A DNA stretch of 64,000 nucleotides from Haliclona indistincta (Eukaryota > Porifera > Demospongiae > Haplosclerida > Chalinidae), in contig OZ024787.1 of assembly GCA_964017065.1 (NCBI GenBank), forward strand, positions 652,875 to 716,874, in the 5' to 3' direction. The number at the start of each line of letters is the position of its first letter. Position 1 is the stretch's first letter. A program made the translations under genes and the position numbers. Positions 21,559 to 31,807 of this stretch are shown here, piece after piece. A model generated the notes under the pieces. The model did no database searches and had not been told where the DNA came from. It saw nothing but the letters and a program-made list of their open reading frames with translations.

Positions 21559-22149
21559 ATGCCAGTTGCATCTAAATGTATCAAAAAAGAACTGCAGCTT
21601 GGCTATTCAACTCAGATTGATGAATTTCTGAACCATTATGGGCGAAAACGGAAAGAAATCATTGGCGATGGAAACTGCCTTTTCAGATCCATTTCATACG
21701 TACTGTTCAACACTGAAGATAGACATTCTTATGTAAGACAAGAAATACTTCAAGTCATAAAACTAAATGAGGAATACTTCAGGCCCTTTTGTTTGCCAAA
21801 TAGTGTAAGCGAACATGCTGAGAAGATGAAAAACAACTATGTTTGGGGAACTCAAGCCGAAATCTTTGCAATTTCTGTTTTGGTTTTTAGGCCCGTCTTT
21901 GTAGCTACTGTTAAACGAGATCTCACATACTACTGGGCAAAACACATGTGTTCACACAGTTCAGAGTTCAAGTTCACTCCGCTAAAAGATTTACATGAGA
22001 ATCTGGAAAAACTGAGTCACTTAGAAATATGTAATGTAGGAGGAGTTCATTATGATGTCTCTCTGACAAAAGATGGGCAATTGCCAAGAAGTACTCCATA
22101 CAATGAGGACAGGTCGACCTCAGCTGGTATCCCAGTTGTTATTAACTAG
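21559..22149 (+). CDS. OTU-domain cysteine protease of a TIR element
   Basis: 196 residues from the first ATG of the frame. An OTU (ovarian tumour) peptidase core is clear: the catalytic Cys in IIGDGNCLFRSISY (about residue 39), YVWGTQAEIFAISVL in the middle, and the catalytic His in VGGVHYDVSL near residue 175. OTU proteins remove ubiquitin from substrates. Here the gene belongs to a transposable element, and a related OTU domain is fused to the transposase in the 46616-51380 element. Upstream, 21213-21345 encodes a fragment with DDWRCDQFKW in another frame, probably remains of the transposase N-terminal exons, so the true protein may be longer and spliced. The target of the protease is unknown. 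Confidence 0.82.
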   Translation: MPVASKCIKKELQLGYSTQIDEFLNHYGRKRKEIIGDGNCLFRSISYVLFNTEDRHSYVRQEILQVIKLNEEYFRPFCLPNSVSEHAEKMKNNYVWGTQAEIFAISVLVFRPVFVATVKRDLTYYWAKHMCSHSSEFKFTPLKDLHENLEKLSHLEICNVGGVHYDVSLTKDGQLPRSTPYNEDRSTSAGIPVVIN

Positions 22150-22179
22150 TGCACAGCTCTTTTGGTGGATTCCTACAGT

Positions 22180-22465
22180 ATGTACTACTATAACAATAAA
22201 TATTATTACTACAGTATGTACTACTATAACAATTATTATTACTACAGTATGTACTACTATACTATAACAATATTACTACTACATTATAGTATGTACTACT
22301 ATTACAGTATTATTACTACAGTATGTACTACTATAACAATAATATTATTACTACAGTATGTACTACTATATAACAATAATTATTACTACTACTGTATGTA
22401 CTATTACAGTATTATTACTACAGTATGTACTACTATTACAGTATTATTACTACTACATGTACTTA
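22180..22465. repeat. ATTACTACAGTATGTACTAC microsatellite-like array
   Basis: Irregular repeats of CAGTATGTACTACTATAACA separated by ATT/ATAAT runs, just downstream of the OTU stop codon. A related tract lies at 29640-29740 in derivative B. Confidence 0.8.
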
Positions 22466-22647
22466 TAATGTTGCTCTCAAATTACACTGTACATCTTTCC
22501 TCGTATAATACATCATTGGCCCGTTACGTTGCACTGACCTCGCTTGAATAATCACCGCACCCAAGCGAGTATTTTAAACAGTTCGGGTCCGTATTTTAGA
22601 CAGTTCGGGTCCGTCGGTCCGGTCCGGTCCGGATTTTAGAGACACCC

Positions 22648-23476
22648 CTCATTTCTGGACACGCGCCTGTTATGGGCTCCTGAACTAACCTATACTGCGC
22701 GTGGCAGACTTGCTGCTAGGAGTGCGTCGAAAGAGCTGAGGTCTTGCACACATTGTTAATAATATTCATGAATAAAATTAATGATAATAATATTCCAAGC
22801 TAGGTTACCGCCCACTCAGAAAAGCACAGTTGCTAGAAAGAAACGCTCGTGATACCACAGATATTAGTTTTAACGAACCGCAAAGCACAAGAAAGTTAGA
22901 GCATAAGATTTAGCCTAGATTTTGAGTAGAAAAGAAGCGGTTACTATATAGACGCGCGCTACCAGAGAATGGGACGTGATGTGCACGAAGAAATTAAACA
23001 AGGCGTCTTTTTTACAGAGGTTTTCCAAGATCATGCAACAATCACCGTCAACGAGGACTACGCAGTGCAGCTCTCAGGACTGGAGCTCTTGCAATTGTGA
23101 CAGCTAGATAGGCACCTCAAATCACGGTGGAAGGAAGTAGACGTCTACTTCCCGGGTGTACATGCAGATTTATCGATGCTACAATGCAATCCGTTCGTGT
23201 TCATGAATATTAAGTAGTAGCTGGCTTTAGCTATGAATATTAAGTATGTGCATGCTCATTCGACGGGCTCCACCCATCGTCCGGTGTCACAGGAAATCGG
23301 GCCGCTAGGAAATTTTGCCGCTGCGACAATTTTTCCTAGGAAATTTGGCAGCATCAGCGGCACTATTTCCTAGGAATAATGGTCGCGTTTAGGAAATTCT
23401 GCAGCTTACCGCGCACTAGTGCCGCTGTTTTGATTCACACCTGCTACGCGTGTTCCGTCTGCAGCTGCAGTATAAA
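22648..23476. other. upstream region of the integrase gene, no gene recognised
   Basis: Contains several copies of CCTAGGAAATTT-like words, in both orientations, at 23298-23395. A TATAAA lies at 23471-23476, directly before the ATG, too close to act as a normal TATA box for that start. Confidence 0.45.
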
Positions 23477-26400
23477 ATGGAGCCCGAATTGTACGACAGA
23501 CTGTACAATCTTTGTTGCAGCGGTACATTCCCTTCAGAATTCAGCAAGGCAGAGAAAGACGGTTTGAGAAGGAAAGGGAAGAGCTTTTTAATCAAAAACG
23601 GTTTGCTGTATCACAGGGAGAAGAAGAGGCAAGTAGATTTGCAGGTCAGTGCGAGTAACTCACGGTGGGTGCATGAGCTAGTTACTATATTATATTGACA
23701 ACTTGTTAGTTTATCTGCTAAATCATCACTGGTGTAGGTAGTGAAGTCCTGTCAAAAATCACAAGTGCTGGAGGAGTGTCATTCGAGTGTGCTAGGAGGG
23801 GGGCATTTTGGAAGGGACAAGACTCTTGCTAAGATTACAGAACGATTTTACTGGCAGGGAATTGTCGAGGATGTTAAGAATTTTTGCTGAACATGTGAAA
23901 AGTGCCAAAGAGCAAACAGGTACATGATATCGACACAATTCATGTGTAAAATAATTATTGTGCTTACACGTTAGGAAATTTGACAAAACAACAGCTGAGC
24001 TTCACCCAATACCTGTAAAGGCAGAAGTATGGGACACTGTGGGAATTGACCTGATTGGACCTCTTCCTGAGACACCCAGAGGCAACAAGTACATAATGAC
24101 TGTCAGCTGCCTCTTTTCCAAATGGCCTGAGGCAACAGCGTTAAAAGACAAAGGAGCAGATGGTATTGCAGAGTTCTTGTTTAAGTGCTTCACGATCCAC
24201 GGATGCTGCCGCATCAAGATTTCTGATCAAGGAAGAGAGTTTGTCAATCAGGTACATCAAAAAATAACACTAATACTATTTCGACTATAATATTTCAAAT
24301 AATAGGTGAATGATGAGCTTTGCCGGCTAATGGGTGTCAGGAGCCATTTAACAAGTGCTTATCATCCTCAAAGCAATGGATTGGATGAACGCTTTAATCA
24401 AACACTCCAACGACAACTTTTGAAGTTTGTGGAAGAGGAGCAAACAGATTGGGATTTGTACATTGATTCGATTCTTTTTTCCTACCGAATTTCTCGTCAA
24501 GACTCAACTAAGCAGTCACCTTTTGTACTTGTATTCGGAAGACAGGCAAGGTTACCTATAGAGTTTAACCTAGGTGCAGATCTTGGTGAGAACGATTCTC
24601 ACTACTCTGATTTCAACAATGGCTCCACCCTCAGTAGTGAACAAACTGCAGCTCCGACTAATGCTTCTCTTTCTGACTCCGCCCACAACAGTAGTGATCA
24701 AACTGCAGCTCCTACTAATGCTTCTCTCGCCTGCAACAGTAGTGATCAAACTGCAGCTCCTACTAATGCTTCTCTCGCCTGCAACAGTAGTGATCAAACT
24801 GCAGCTCCTACTAATGCTTCTCTCGCCTGCAACAGTAGTGATCAAACTGTAGTTCCTACTAATGCTTCTCTCGCCTGCAACAGTAGTGATCAAACTACAG
24901 CTCCTACTAATGCTTCTCTCGCCTGCAACAGTAGTGATCAAACTGTAGTTCCTACTAATGCTTCTCTCGCCTGCAACAGTAGTGATCAAACTGCAGCTCC
25001 TACTAATGCTTCTCTCGCCTGCAACAGTAGTGATCAAACTACAGCTCCTACTAATGCTTCTCTCGCCTGCAACAGTAGTGATCAAACTACAGCTCCTACT
25101 AATGCTTCTCTCGCCTGCAACAGTAGTGATCAAACTGCAGCTCCTACTAATGCTTCTCTCGCCTGCAACAGTAGTGATCAAACTGTAGTTCCTACTAATG
25201 CTTCTCTCGCCTGCAACAGTAGTGATCAAACTACAGCTCCTACTAATGCTTCTCTCGCCTGCAACAGTAGTGATCAAACTGCAGCTCCTACTAATGCTTC
25301 TCTCGCCTGCAACAGTAGTGATCAAACTACAGCTCCTACTAATGCTTCTCTCGCCTGCAACAGTAGTGATCAAACTGCAGCTCCTACTAATGCTTCTCTC
25401 GCCTGCAACAGTAGTGATCAAACTGTAGTTCCTACTAATGCTTCTCTCGCCTGCAACAGTAGTGATCAAACTACAGCTCCTACTAATGCTTCTCTCGCCT
25501 GCAACAGTAGTGATCAAACTACAGCTCCTACTAATGCTTCTCTCTCTGACTCCGCCCACAACAGTAGTTCATCAGCACATGACCTCCAAGTTCTTTGCAC
25601 ACCCAGTAGTGCTCCTCTATCTTCTAGCAACTTTAATCTCAACACCCCTAGTTCTACTGCTTCAGCTCCAGGTAATGACTCAGACTTCTCTTCAGACGAC
25701 TTGCTGGATTTCGATACGTCTCTTGAAAGATTAGTCAGGATTCGGAAAAAAGCTCTTAAAAACATCAAGTCTGCTCAGAGTCGACAGAAGAAGTACTATG
25801 ACGCAAAGCACTGTAAAGACATTGTTCGGTATACTGTTGGATCTCTTGTGTTGTTAATGAACAGCAAAAAGCATTCCAAGAAAGGAATGAAACTAGCTCC
25901 CAACTGGACTGGCCCGTATGTAATTCATGAAGTGCTTCCAAAGGGTACTTACAGACTACGTGACCAAGGTAATCCATCGAAAGTATTATCACAGAAGGTA
26001 AACACTTCCCGTCTGAAGCAGTTTTTCCAGCGCTCTCCTCAATCGCCTTCCACCTCAGCAACTGCTTGTGATTTCTCATCTCGAGTACCTTCCACTTTGA
26101 CTACAGGTCTTTGCCTTCCTTCTACTAGTTCAGCTAATAGCTCTTTCACAGCTGTTAATACACTCACTTCCAATTTCATGACTCTATCTGATCAGAAAGA
26201 GGTAAGTGATTTCTAAAATTAAAATAATTACAACAATAATTTAATGCAATTATTAGAGCTTGCAGATGTTGGAAAACCAATTGTACAGCAGCTCTTTGTA
26301 CCGGAGGTGGACAACTGGCAGTAAAGAATATGCTTTCAATTCTAATGATGATGATGATGTAAACGTAAGTCATGTTATAGTACCTACTAAACTCATTAAC

Positions 26401-26921
26401 ACTTTTGTGTAGATGGAACCTCATTTGGACAAAACTAGGGGTGAATTTGGTCTAAACATCGACTTAGATGTACTTCTTTGGGAGGAAAGTCGTGTATATC
26501 ATCAGCAAGTACCGATAAAGAGCTATCGTGACTTTCTGATCATGGATAATTGTCTGATGGAGGAATTTGATACCTTTAAGAAAAACAACATTCCGCTGGG
26601 ATCCTCTGTCATTAAGTGCAATACTCTACTAAATCTTTGGATTCTTACTCAACACAACGTTTGCCAGTATTCTCTTTTTGGTGCCGGTCATGTGACTCTC
26701 ACACAAGAACAAGTAGACAATCTCTGTGAGTGGGTCATAGATTTGAGAGAAAGAGTTACACAAGGTGGAACAAAAGTCCTAGAAGAGCTAACTCAGCATC
26801 TTCATTCGGTAAACATGCAATTACTTAAGCTGTTTGAATTATCACCTTGTACATGTACTTCACACAGAGTATCACAAACAAGCAAACATCAACACCAAGT
26901 CACCCTTATACAGTACGTTGA
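23477..26921 (+). CDS. integrase-domain (rve) gene with seven exons and an in-frame TGA
   Basis: Exons: 23477-23644, 23738-23919, 23975-24251, 24306-26201, 26257-26364, 26413-26808, 26868-26921. All have GT-AG borders and consistent phase, for about 1026 codons. Exon 2 encodes an H2C2 zinc finger (GGGHFGRDKT...TCEKCQ). Exons 3-4 encode the DDE integrase core: Asp in GIDLIGPLPE, Asp in ISDQGREF, Glu in NGLDERFNQTLQ. Exon 4 continues with 19 copies of a 16-residue repeat and a C-terminal SH3-like part (NWTGPYVIHEVLPKGTYRL). Exons 5-6 add about 170 residues of unknown fold. No LTRs, RT or TIRs were found, and an intron-rich integrase is unlike a gypsy element. It could be a domesticated integrase or a Ginger-type transposase. 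An in-frame TGA at 23888-23890 lies between the His and Cys pairs of the zinc finger, so this allele may be a pseudogene. Confidence 0.8.
24640..25563 (+). repeat. 48 bp in-frame coding minisatellite (19 copies)
   Basis: Each unit encodes SSDQTxxPTNASLACN, where the variable pair is AA, VV or TA. First and last copies end in SDSAHN instead. Because the unit is a multiple of three, the other frames and the reverse strand are also open; those ORFs are artefacts. The array separates the integrase core from its C-terminal domain. Confidence 0.93.
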
Positions 26922-27648
26922 AAATTATTATAATAGCAAATTATAATAATGTTATTATTATAATAATAATAATAACATTATTAACATTATAGCACAAAAA
27001 TAAATTATGTTATACACAACTATACACTAACGAGGCTAAATTATATCAATGCTCAGGCTCGCCCCTGCCATTCCATGAATGTACTAGTAATAATAATAAT
27101 TACCAGTGTTAGACGCACAGCGTGAAGGACTCCAAAGTATCGATCTAGGTAACTTTTATGCTCCGGGAGATGCATGCATTTTGGGTGCATCTTATAATAC
27201 CTCTGGGAAAAGGACCTGGTTTACTATTTTACCAGCGACATGCCTGTGTCTCTGCTCTATATGTCCAACTATACCAGTTAAATAGTAGTTGACTTCAATA
27301 AACTGTAAAGAACATTGTAAATAATATAATAGTATAGTTAAATACATGCAAACATAATTCATTTACCATGTCATTGAGCTATAATGGCCACATATCGTAG
27401 ACATCGGCGTTTCTAGTGAAGTTTGGCTTTAACACTTCCGATGGTAATGTGCTTGAATCTGCATAAATAATTATGTACATAAAAGGTCAATACACATGCA
27501 TGCAGATTACTATATGGAACTGGTATCCACTGTCTGTCTTCACCATAGTACAGTACTCCTGTAGTGTTTAATTAATGCTAATATAAAGCTTTGGTACGTG
27601 TGATGGTGCATGACGTCAGGAGGCATCATGCCACGGGAGTGGCGGTTA
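26922..27648. other. intergenic, no gene recognised
   Basis: Starts with (AAT)n/(ATT)n runs around 26930-26990, then ordinary A/T-rich DNA. I see no supported gene, RNA gene or element ends. Confidence 0.45.
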
Positions 27649-27853
27649 CAGAGGTTTTATTACTTCTTGCAAGGAAGATTTTGAGTGTAAAGCGTCACCT
27701 TGCAGTCACTAATGTGTCAAGTCACTGGTATTTATTCACACAATGGAGCATGATCAAAGACTTAATGAAATTTTAACACATTAGTGCACCACGCTTTACG
27801 GTCTACGCTCTACGGTTTACGTTTTACCCTTGCAAGAAGTAATAAAACTGCTG
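27649..27853. mobile_element. 205 bp MITE
   Basis: Inverted ends of about 26 bp centre on TTTTATTACTTCTTGCAAGG and its complement, flanked by TA on both sides. An inner inverted pair (GTAAAGCGT/ACGCTTTAC) is also present. No coding capacity. Confidence 0.75.
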
Positions 27854-28671
27854 TAGCTCACCTGATTTCAACGAAAACTTGCTGGCCCTCCTTCTGATCG
27901 CTCTTCGACGATTGCTGGTGCAGTTGCTTGGATAGGTGCCAGTGTTCAACAACTGAAATACATCCTCGTAGGGTCCGCAATGAAAAAATCGACTGTTACA
28001 GATTCAGCGGGATTGCGTCTCAGCGTGTAAAGTGGGTTGACCCGAACATAGAACAGGTAAAGAGAGAAGCGCCAAGTCCTTCCTTTTTGCAGAAAAAAAA
28101 ACAAAAAGACTTAAAATAACGTGGGCGGAGCTAGCCAATCGCAATTAAAATGCTTTTAATTCAAACAACATTCAACGCCGAAGCTTAGTGATGTTGGTAA
28201 AGACGCTCAGAATCATACTTTCAAGAATTCTGAGGTCTTGGTCGTCGCAGCGTCCTTCGTGTGTTGTTTCCAGGTCATAATTTGAAAGGGGCGGGGCTCC
28301 CGAAAGGGCGGGAAAAAACTCTTTGGGCTCGAGCGCCTTTGAACATTGTGCTGCAGCAACCCTATTGCAGATTTAACTAAGTTAGGTGACAATGTATCTA
28401 CATAGCAAGTTTTATGACGTTTGTGCGTTTCCTTCCATCTGGCTCAAAAATTTTAAACATTTTTTGAGCCAGATGGAAGGAAGCATGTAAAGTTTATAAC
28501 ATTTGCTGTGCAGATACATTGTCACCTAACTTAGTTAAATCTGCAATAGGGTTGCTGCAGCACAATGTACAAAAGCGCTCGAGCCCAAAGAGTATTTTCT
28601 CGCAGTCTCGGGAGCCCCGCCCCCTTTCAGATTATGACCTGGAAACATCACTAAGCTTCGGCGTTGAATGT

Positions 28672-29220
28672 GAGTCTCGTTAAGCGGAGACTTCCTAATT
28701 AATAGGGTTCTCCTCAGCACTCGCGTTATGCGAGTCATCATCGATACTAATTGCTATAAAGGCTAAGTTTAACATACAGCTAAACCCAAAACCCTAAAAA
28801 CCTTCTCCTAACTGCGCAAAGTAGGGAGGGTCTTCCTAACTAACTAAGGATCGTCGGGAGGGTCTTCCTAACTAAGGATCGTCGGGAGAGTCTTCCTAAC
28901 TAAGGATCGTCGGGAGGGTCGTCCTAAACCGGGCCTTCGGCCCTTAGTAAGCCTAAGGATCGTCGGGAGAGTCGTCATAAACAGGCCTCAACTAAGGATG
29001 GAGCTAAAACTTGACTTTTATAAATAAAAAAAAACATGCATTCTGCGAATCGAACCCTGACCGTCTGCATCACAAGCCACCATACTAAACCGCTGTGCCA
29101 CCGAACCAACTGACCGGTTGGTGCTACAAACAAGCGTTTATAGTAATTCTGTACGCGCGCGCACAACGCAAGTGCTGAGGAGAACCCTATTAATTAGGAA
29201 GTCTCCGCTTAACGAGACTC
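28672..29220. mobile_element. 549 bp TIR element Y nested in foldback X
   Basis: Inverted ends of about 58 bp begin GAGTCTCGTTAAGCGGAGAC. The 8 bp TSD TTGAATGT lies at 28664-28671 and 29221-29228. The 8 bp duplication fits a hAT-like transposase, but the TIR sequence does not prove it. The interior holds a SINE copy. Confidence 0.87.
28780..29158 (-). repeat. tRNA-like SINE with iterated GATCGTCGGGAG tail
   Basis: On the minus strand a pol III promoter-like head has an A box (GGTGGCACAGCGG) near 29105 and a B box (AGGGTTCGATTCG) near 29050. There follow a T-rich stretch and several copies of a unit with CTCCCGACGATCCTTAGTTA, then a tail with AAGGTTTTTAGGG. The same body occurs at 44859-51641. 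It does not fold as a complete tRNA. Confidence 0.72.
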
Positions 29221-29404
29221 TTGAATGTTGTTCGAATAAAAAGCATTTTAATTGCGATTGGTTAGCTCCGCCCACGTTATTTTAAGTATTTTTGTTTTTC
29301 CTGCAATAAGGAAGGACTTGGCGCTTCTCTTTTATGTCCGGGTCAACCCACTCTACACGCTGAGACGCAATCCCGCTGAATCTGTGACAGTCGATTTTTT
29401 CATG

Positions 29405-29512
29405 AATCAAATTGAACTTCTGGAATGCTCGGTTTACTCTTTGTTATGCCGAGGTGTGGGCGGAGCCACGAGGCATACAGTAGTCTGTTCGTTTGTGTCT
29501 GTGTGTGTGTGT
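29405..29512. other. short spacer with (GT)n run
   Basis: A (GT)n run at 29497-29512 abuts the terminus of the next GGGTGTCTCTAAA element, as an (AC)n run abuts derivative A. Confidence 0.6.
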
Positions 29513-29814
29513 GGGTGTCTCTAAAAGCCGGACCGGACCGGACCGACGGACCCGAACTGTCTAAAATACTGACCTCGCTTGGGTGCGCAACGTAAGGCCG
29601 ATAATGTATAATACGAGGAAAGATGTCTAGTATAAGAGCAACATTATAAGTAGTAGTAATAATACTGTAATAGTAGAAGTTATAATATTGTAATAGTTAT
29701 ACATACTGTAGTAATAATACTGTAATAGTAGAAGTTATAACACCATAGGAAAAACACCAAGTGAGCTGTGCACTAGCTAATAACAACAGGGTTGCCAGCA
29801 GAGGTGGACCTGTC

Positions 29815-30640
29815 CTCGTTAAATGGTGGAGTTCTCGGCAGTTTTCCATCTTTTGTCAAAGAGACATGGGCTCAGTTTTTCCAGATTCTCAAGTAAATCT
29901 TTTAGCAGAGTAAACTTGAACTCTGATCAGTGTGAACACATGTGGTTTGCCCCGTAGTATGTGAGGACTCGTTTAATAGTAGCTACAAAGACGGGCCTAA
30001 AAACCAAAACAGAAAGTGCAAATTAAGATTTCGGCTTGAGTTCCCCAAACATAATTGTTTTACTGGTGAAACAAATCCTGAATATCACTAACGTACACTG
30101 GAACTTCACTGGCTGTAGCACCATGCTTACGCAGCCAGAATTTAACGGCATTAATTGCATGGTTCCAACAGAGAAATCTGCAGATATTAGGTAAGTGGAA
30201 ATCAATAGCTTCAAAAGGCATCATGAGACAGACGAAATGCTTGTCTCCTGAGATGTTGACAATTTGACACTTGCTTTCTGTTTCTAGGTAGCAATACTGG
30301 ACTATAAGCATTGCGCTACTACAATCAGCAATCTTGTGATTGTAAACAACAGATGGAAACTGAGTTGTATTGTCCAATTCTCTTAGCACTGAACTACAAG
30401 TCCTGACAAGAGGATTTTCAATGACGATAGAATCATCTCCTTTGTAATGAATAAGTGTGAGATTGCTTGCCCGATCACTAATTGTGTATGCATATCTTTT
30501 GAACTCCTTCTGTACACCTTTACCTGTCATGTAATTAAAGTATGTTTTGGATATGACAGGCTCTGTCTTCAGTAGTTTTCGTCCAAAACGCTCCCACTTA
30601 AATTGGTCACACCTCCAATCATCTATGAAACAATTCGGGA
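29815..30640 (-). pseudogene. remnant transposase/OTU gene in derivative B
   Basis: The longest frame (30530-30060, 156 codons) encodes YAYTISDRASNLTLIHYKGDD, then GDKHFVCLMMPFEA and a C-x2-H block (CRFLCWNHAINAVKFWL). That block resembles the zinc-binding region after the second Asp of MULE-type transposases. Upstream (30640-30540) lies a DDWRCDQFKW segment also present in derivative A. Downstream (30040-29815) is the last third of the OTU domain (FGELKPKS, then the end of OTU) with frameshifts. The DGNC active-site part is deleted, so no active OTU is possible. The MULE assignment is an inference from a short motif. Confidence 0.65.
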
Positions 30641-31009
30641 CAATTCAATTTTGGAATCAGAAAATTTAATCTATCAACATTCATGTACATGCTTAGAGTA
30701 ATGCATGCATGATGGATGTGGTGGATGTGGATGTGACATACGTTATGATATTGGTTCATGCCTGCGAACTACACAGCAGTAGCGAAATTGGAAGATATCA
30801 CTTGGGCGGCGTGAAAGTGACTAATTTTCTCGCGTCAACCCAGTTCAACGAAGGCCGTTTGTCAAGTAAACTGGTCTCTATTATGGTCTCAGAGGTCAGT
30901 GTATAATTTTCACCGTTGAGAAAATCGACAAAAGGCGAAAAAGTATTTAAATCCTTGCAGTATAGTTCCAATGATAATGGCTAATAGTCAAGCATTCTGA
31001 TACTAGTGT

Positions 31010-31500
31010 TGTATTGGTATACTAATACTAAAACTAAAACACCTTATACTAGAGGGTATTTTGTTTTGGTATACTAAACTAATACTAATACTAAAAGATC
31101 AATCATGGCTGTACTAAACTAAAACTAGAACCATAAGTAAATTCTCACTGCAAACTAAACCATGAACTAAATGTTTTTTCATTTAGTTTTAGTGTCTAGC
31201 TTCCTCAGCCCCAGCCAGTATAGGGCGTGTTTTTTTCAACAGAAGGAGAAGCTACAACTGGAAAGCGAAATCGACTAACAGATTTAAACTTAGAGCATGA
31301 AGTATTTCTTAGGCAAAATAAAAAGTACTCGTGACTATACATGTGTACTTGTATAGAATGCCCAATTTTATACCAAAACTATAATTCAATTTGGTGTACT
31401 AAACTAAAACCAAATTAAATGGGTTATAGTATACTATACTAATACTATAACTAAAACATTATGAAAGTGATTACTATAACTAAAACTAAAACAGACTAGA
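31010..31500. repeat. ACTAAAAC/ACTAATAC low-complexity tract
   Basis: Dense repetition of ACTAATACTAAAACTAAAAC and TTTAGTTTTAGT words, with a partially palindromic centre near 31165-31190. It may be a decayed MITE; no clear ends were found. Confidence 0.6.
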
Positions 31501-31807
31501 ATAAATTTATCTTGAGGAAAACTCTTGCCCCTCAGGATTCAATGGTAGGTCTAAAATTGTGGAATTTGGTAGGTCTTCTTGAGGCTGTAACACCAGGCAA
31601 GGCGCTGCTTCCCTCGCTGCTTCCATTCCGACTCCAAAGTCAGCGTTGTATGTCCGGACTAGCGGTCCGGATTTTAGAAGTTGTCGCAAGTCCGGTCCGT
31701 CGGTCCGGTCCGGTCCGGATTTTAGAGACACCCACCCGTCCGCCCATTTAGCATCGCGATCGCGCAGCGCTGCGACTTCGCCTCTTCCCTTCTACTTCTC
31801 AGTTCAC

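Larger units (their letters stand above)
20824..22647 (+). mobile_element. 1.8 kb TIR element carrying an OTU gene (GGGTGTCTCTAAA family, derivative A)
   Basis: Begins GGGTGTCTCTAAAATCCGG and ends in its complement. The subterminal DNA is rich in CCGGACCGGA motifs, also inverted. The termini share GGGTGTCTCTAAA with the autonomous element at 46616-51380 and with derivative B at 29513-31733. The middle of the transposase region present in derivative B is missing here. The left edge abuts an (AC)n run, and no TSD is visible. Confidence 0.83.
27980..29404. mobile_element. foldback element X, split by a nested element
   Basis: A large hairpin: the left arm 27980-28445 is complementary to 28450-28671 plus 29229-29404. 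The inner part (28172-28671, centre about 28448, around GCTCAAAAATTTTAAACATT) is a near-perfect palindrome of about 500 bp. The right arm is cut by element Y at TTGAATGT. No transposase. Confidence 0.83.
29513..31733 (-). mobile_element. 2.2 kb TIR element, GGGTGTCTCTAAA family derivative B
   Basis: Ends GGGTGTCTCTAAAAGCCGG and its complement, with CCGGACCGGA subterminal repeats. It is oriented opposite to derivative A. Compared with A it keeps a transposase-like segment but has lost the OTU active-site region. The right part, 31010-31500, is a low-complexity ACTAAAAC-type tract. Confidence 0.82.

Noticed and set aside
24570..25559. 329-codon minus-strand ORF (Arg/Ser/Thr repeats) over the integrase minisatellite
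   Set aside because: Open only because a 48 bp unit without stops is repeated; the sense frame matches the integrase gene.
23477..26921. Gypsy retrotransposon or endogenous retrovirus
   Set aside because: No LTRs, protease, RT or RNase H nearby, and introns with consistent phases split the integrase.
29035..29110. tRNA gene on the minus strand (also 51520-51600)
   Set aside because: A and B boxes are present but no proper acceptor or anticodon stems; the copies belong to a dispersed SINE.
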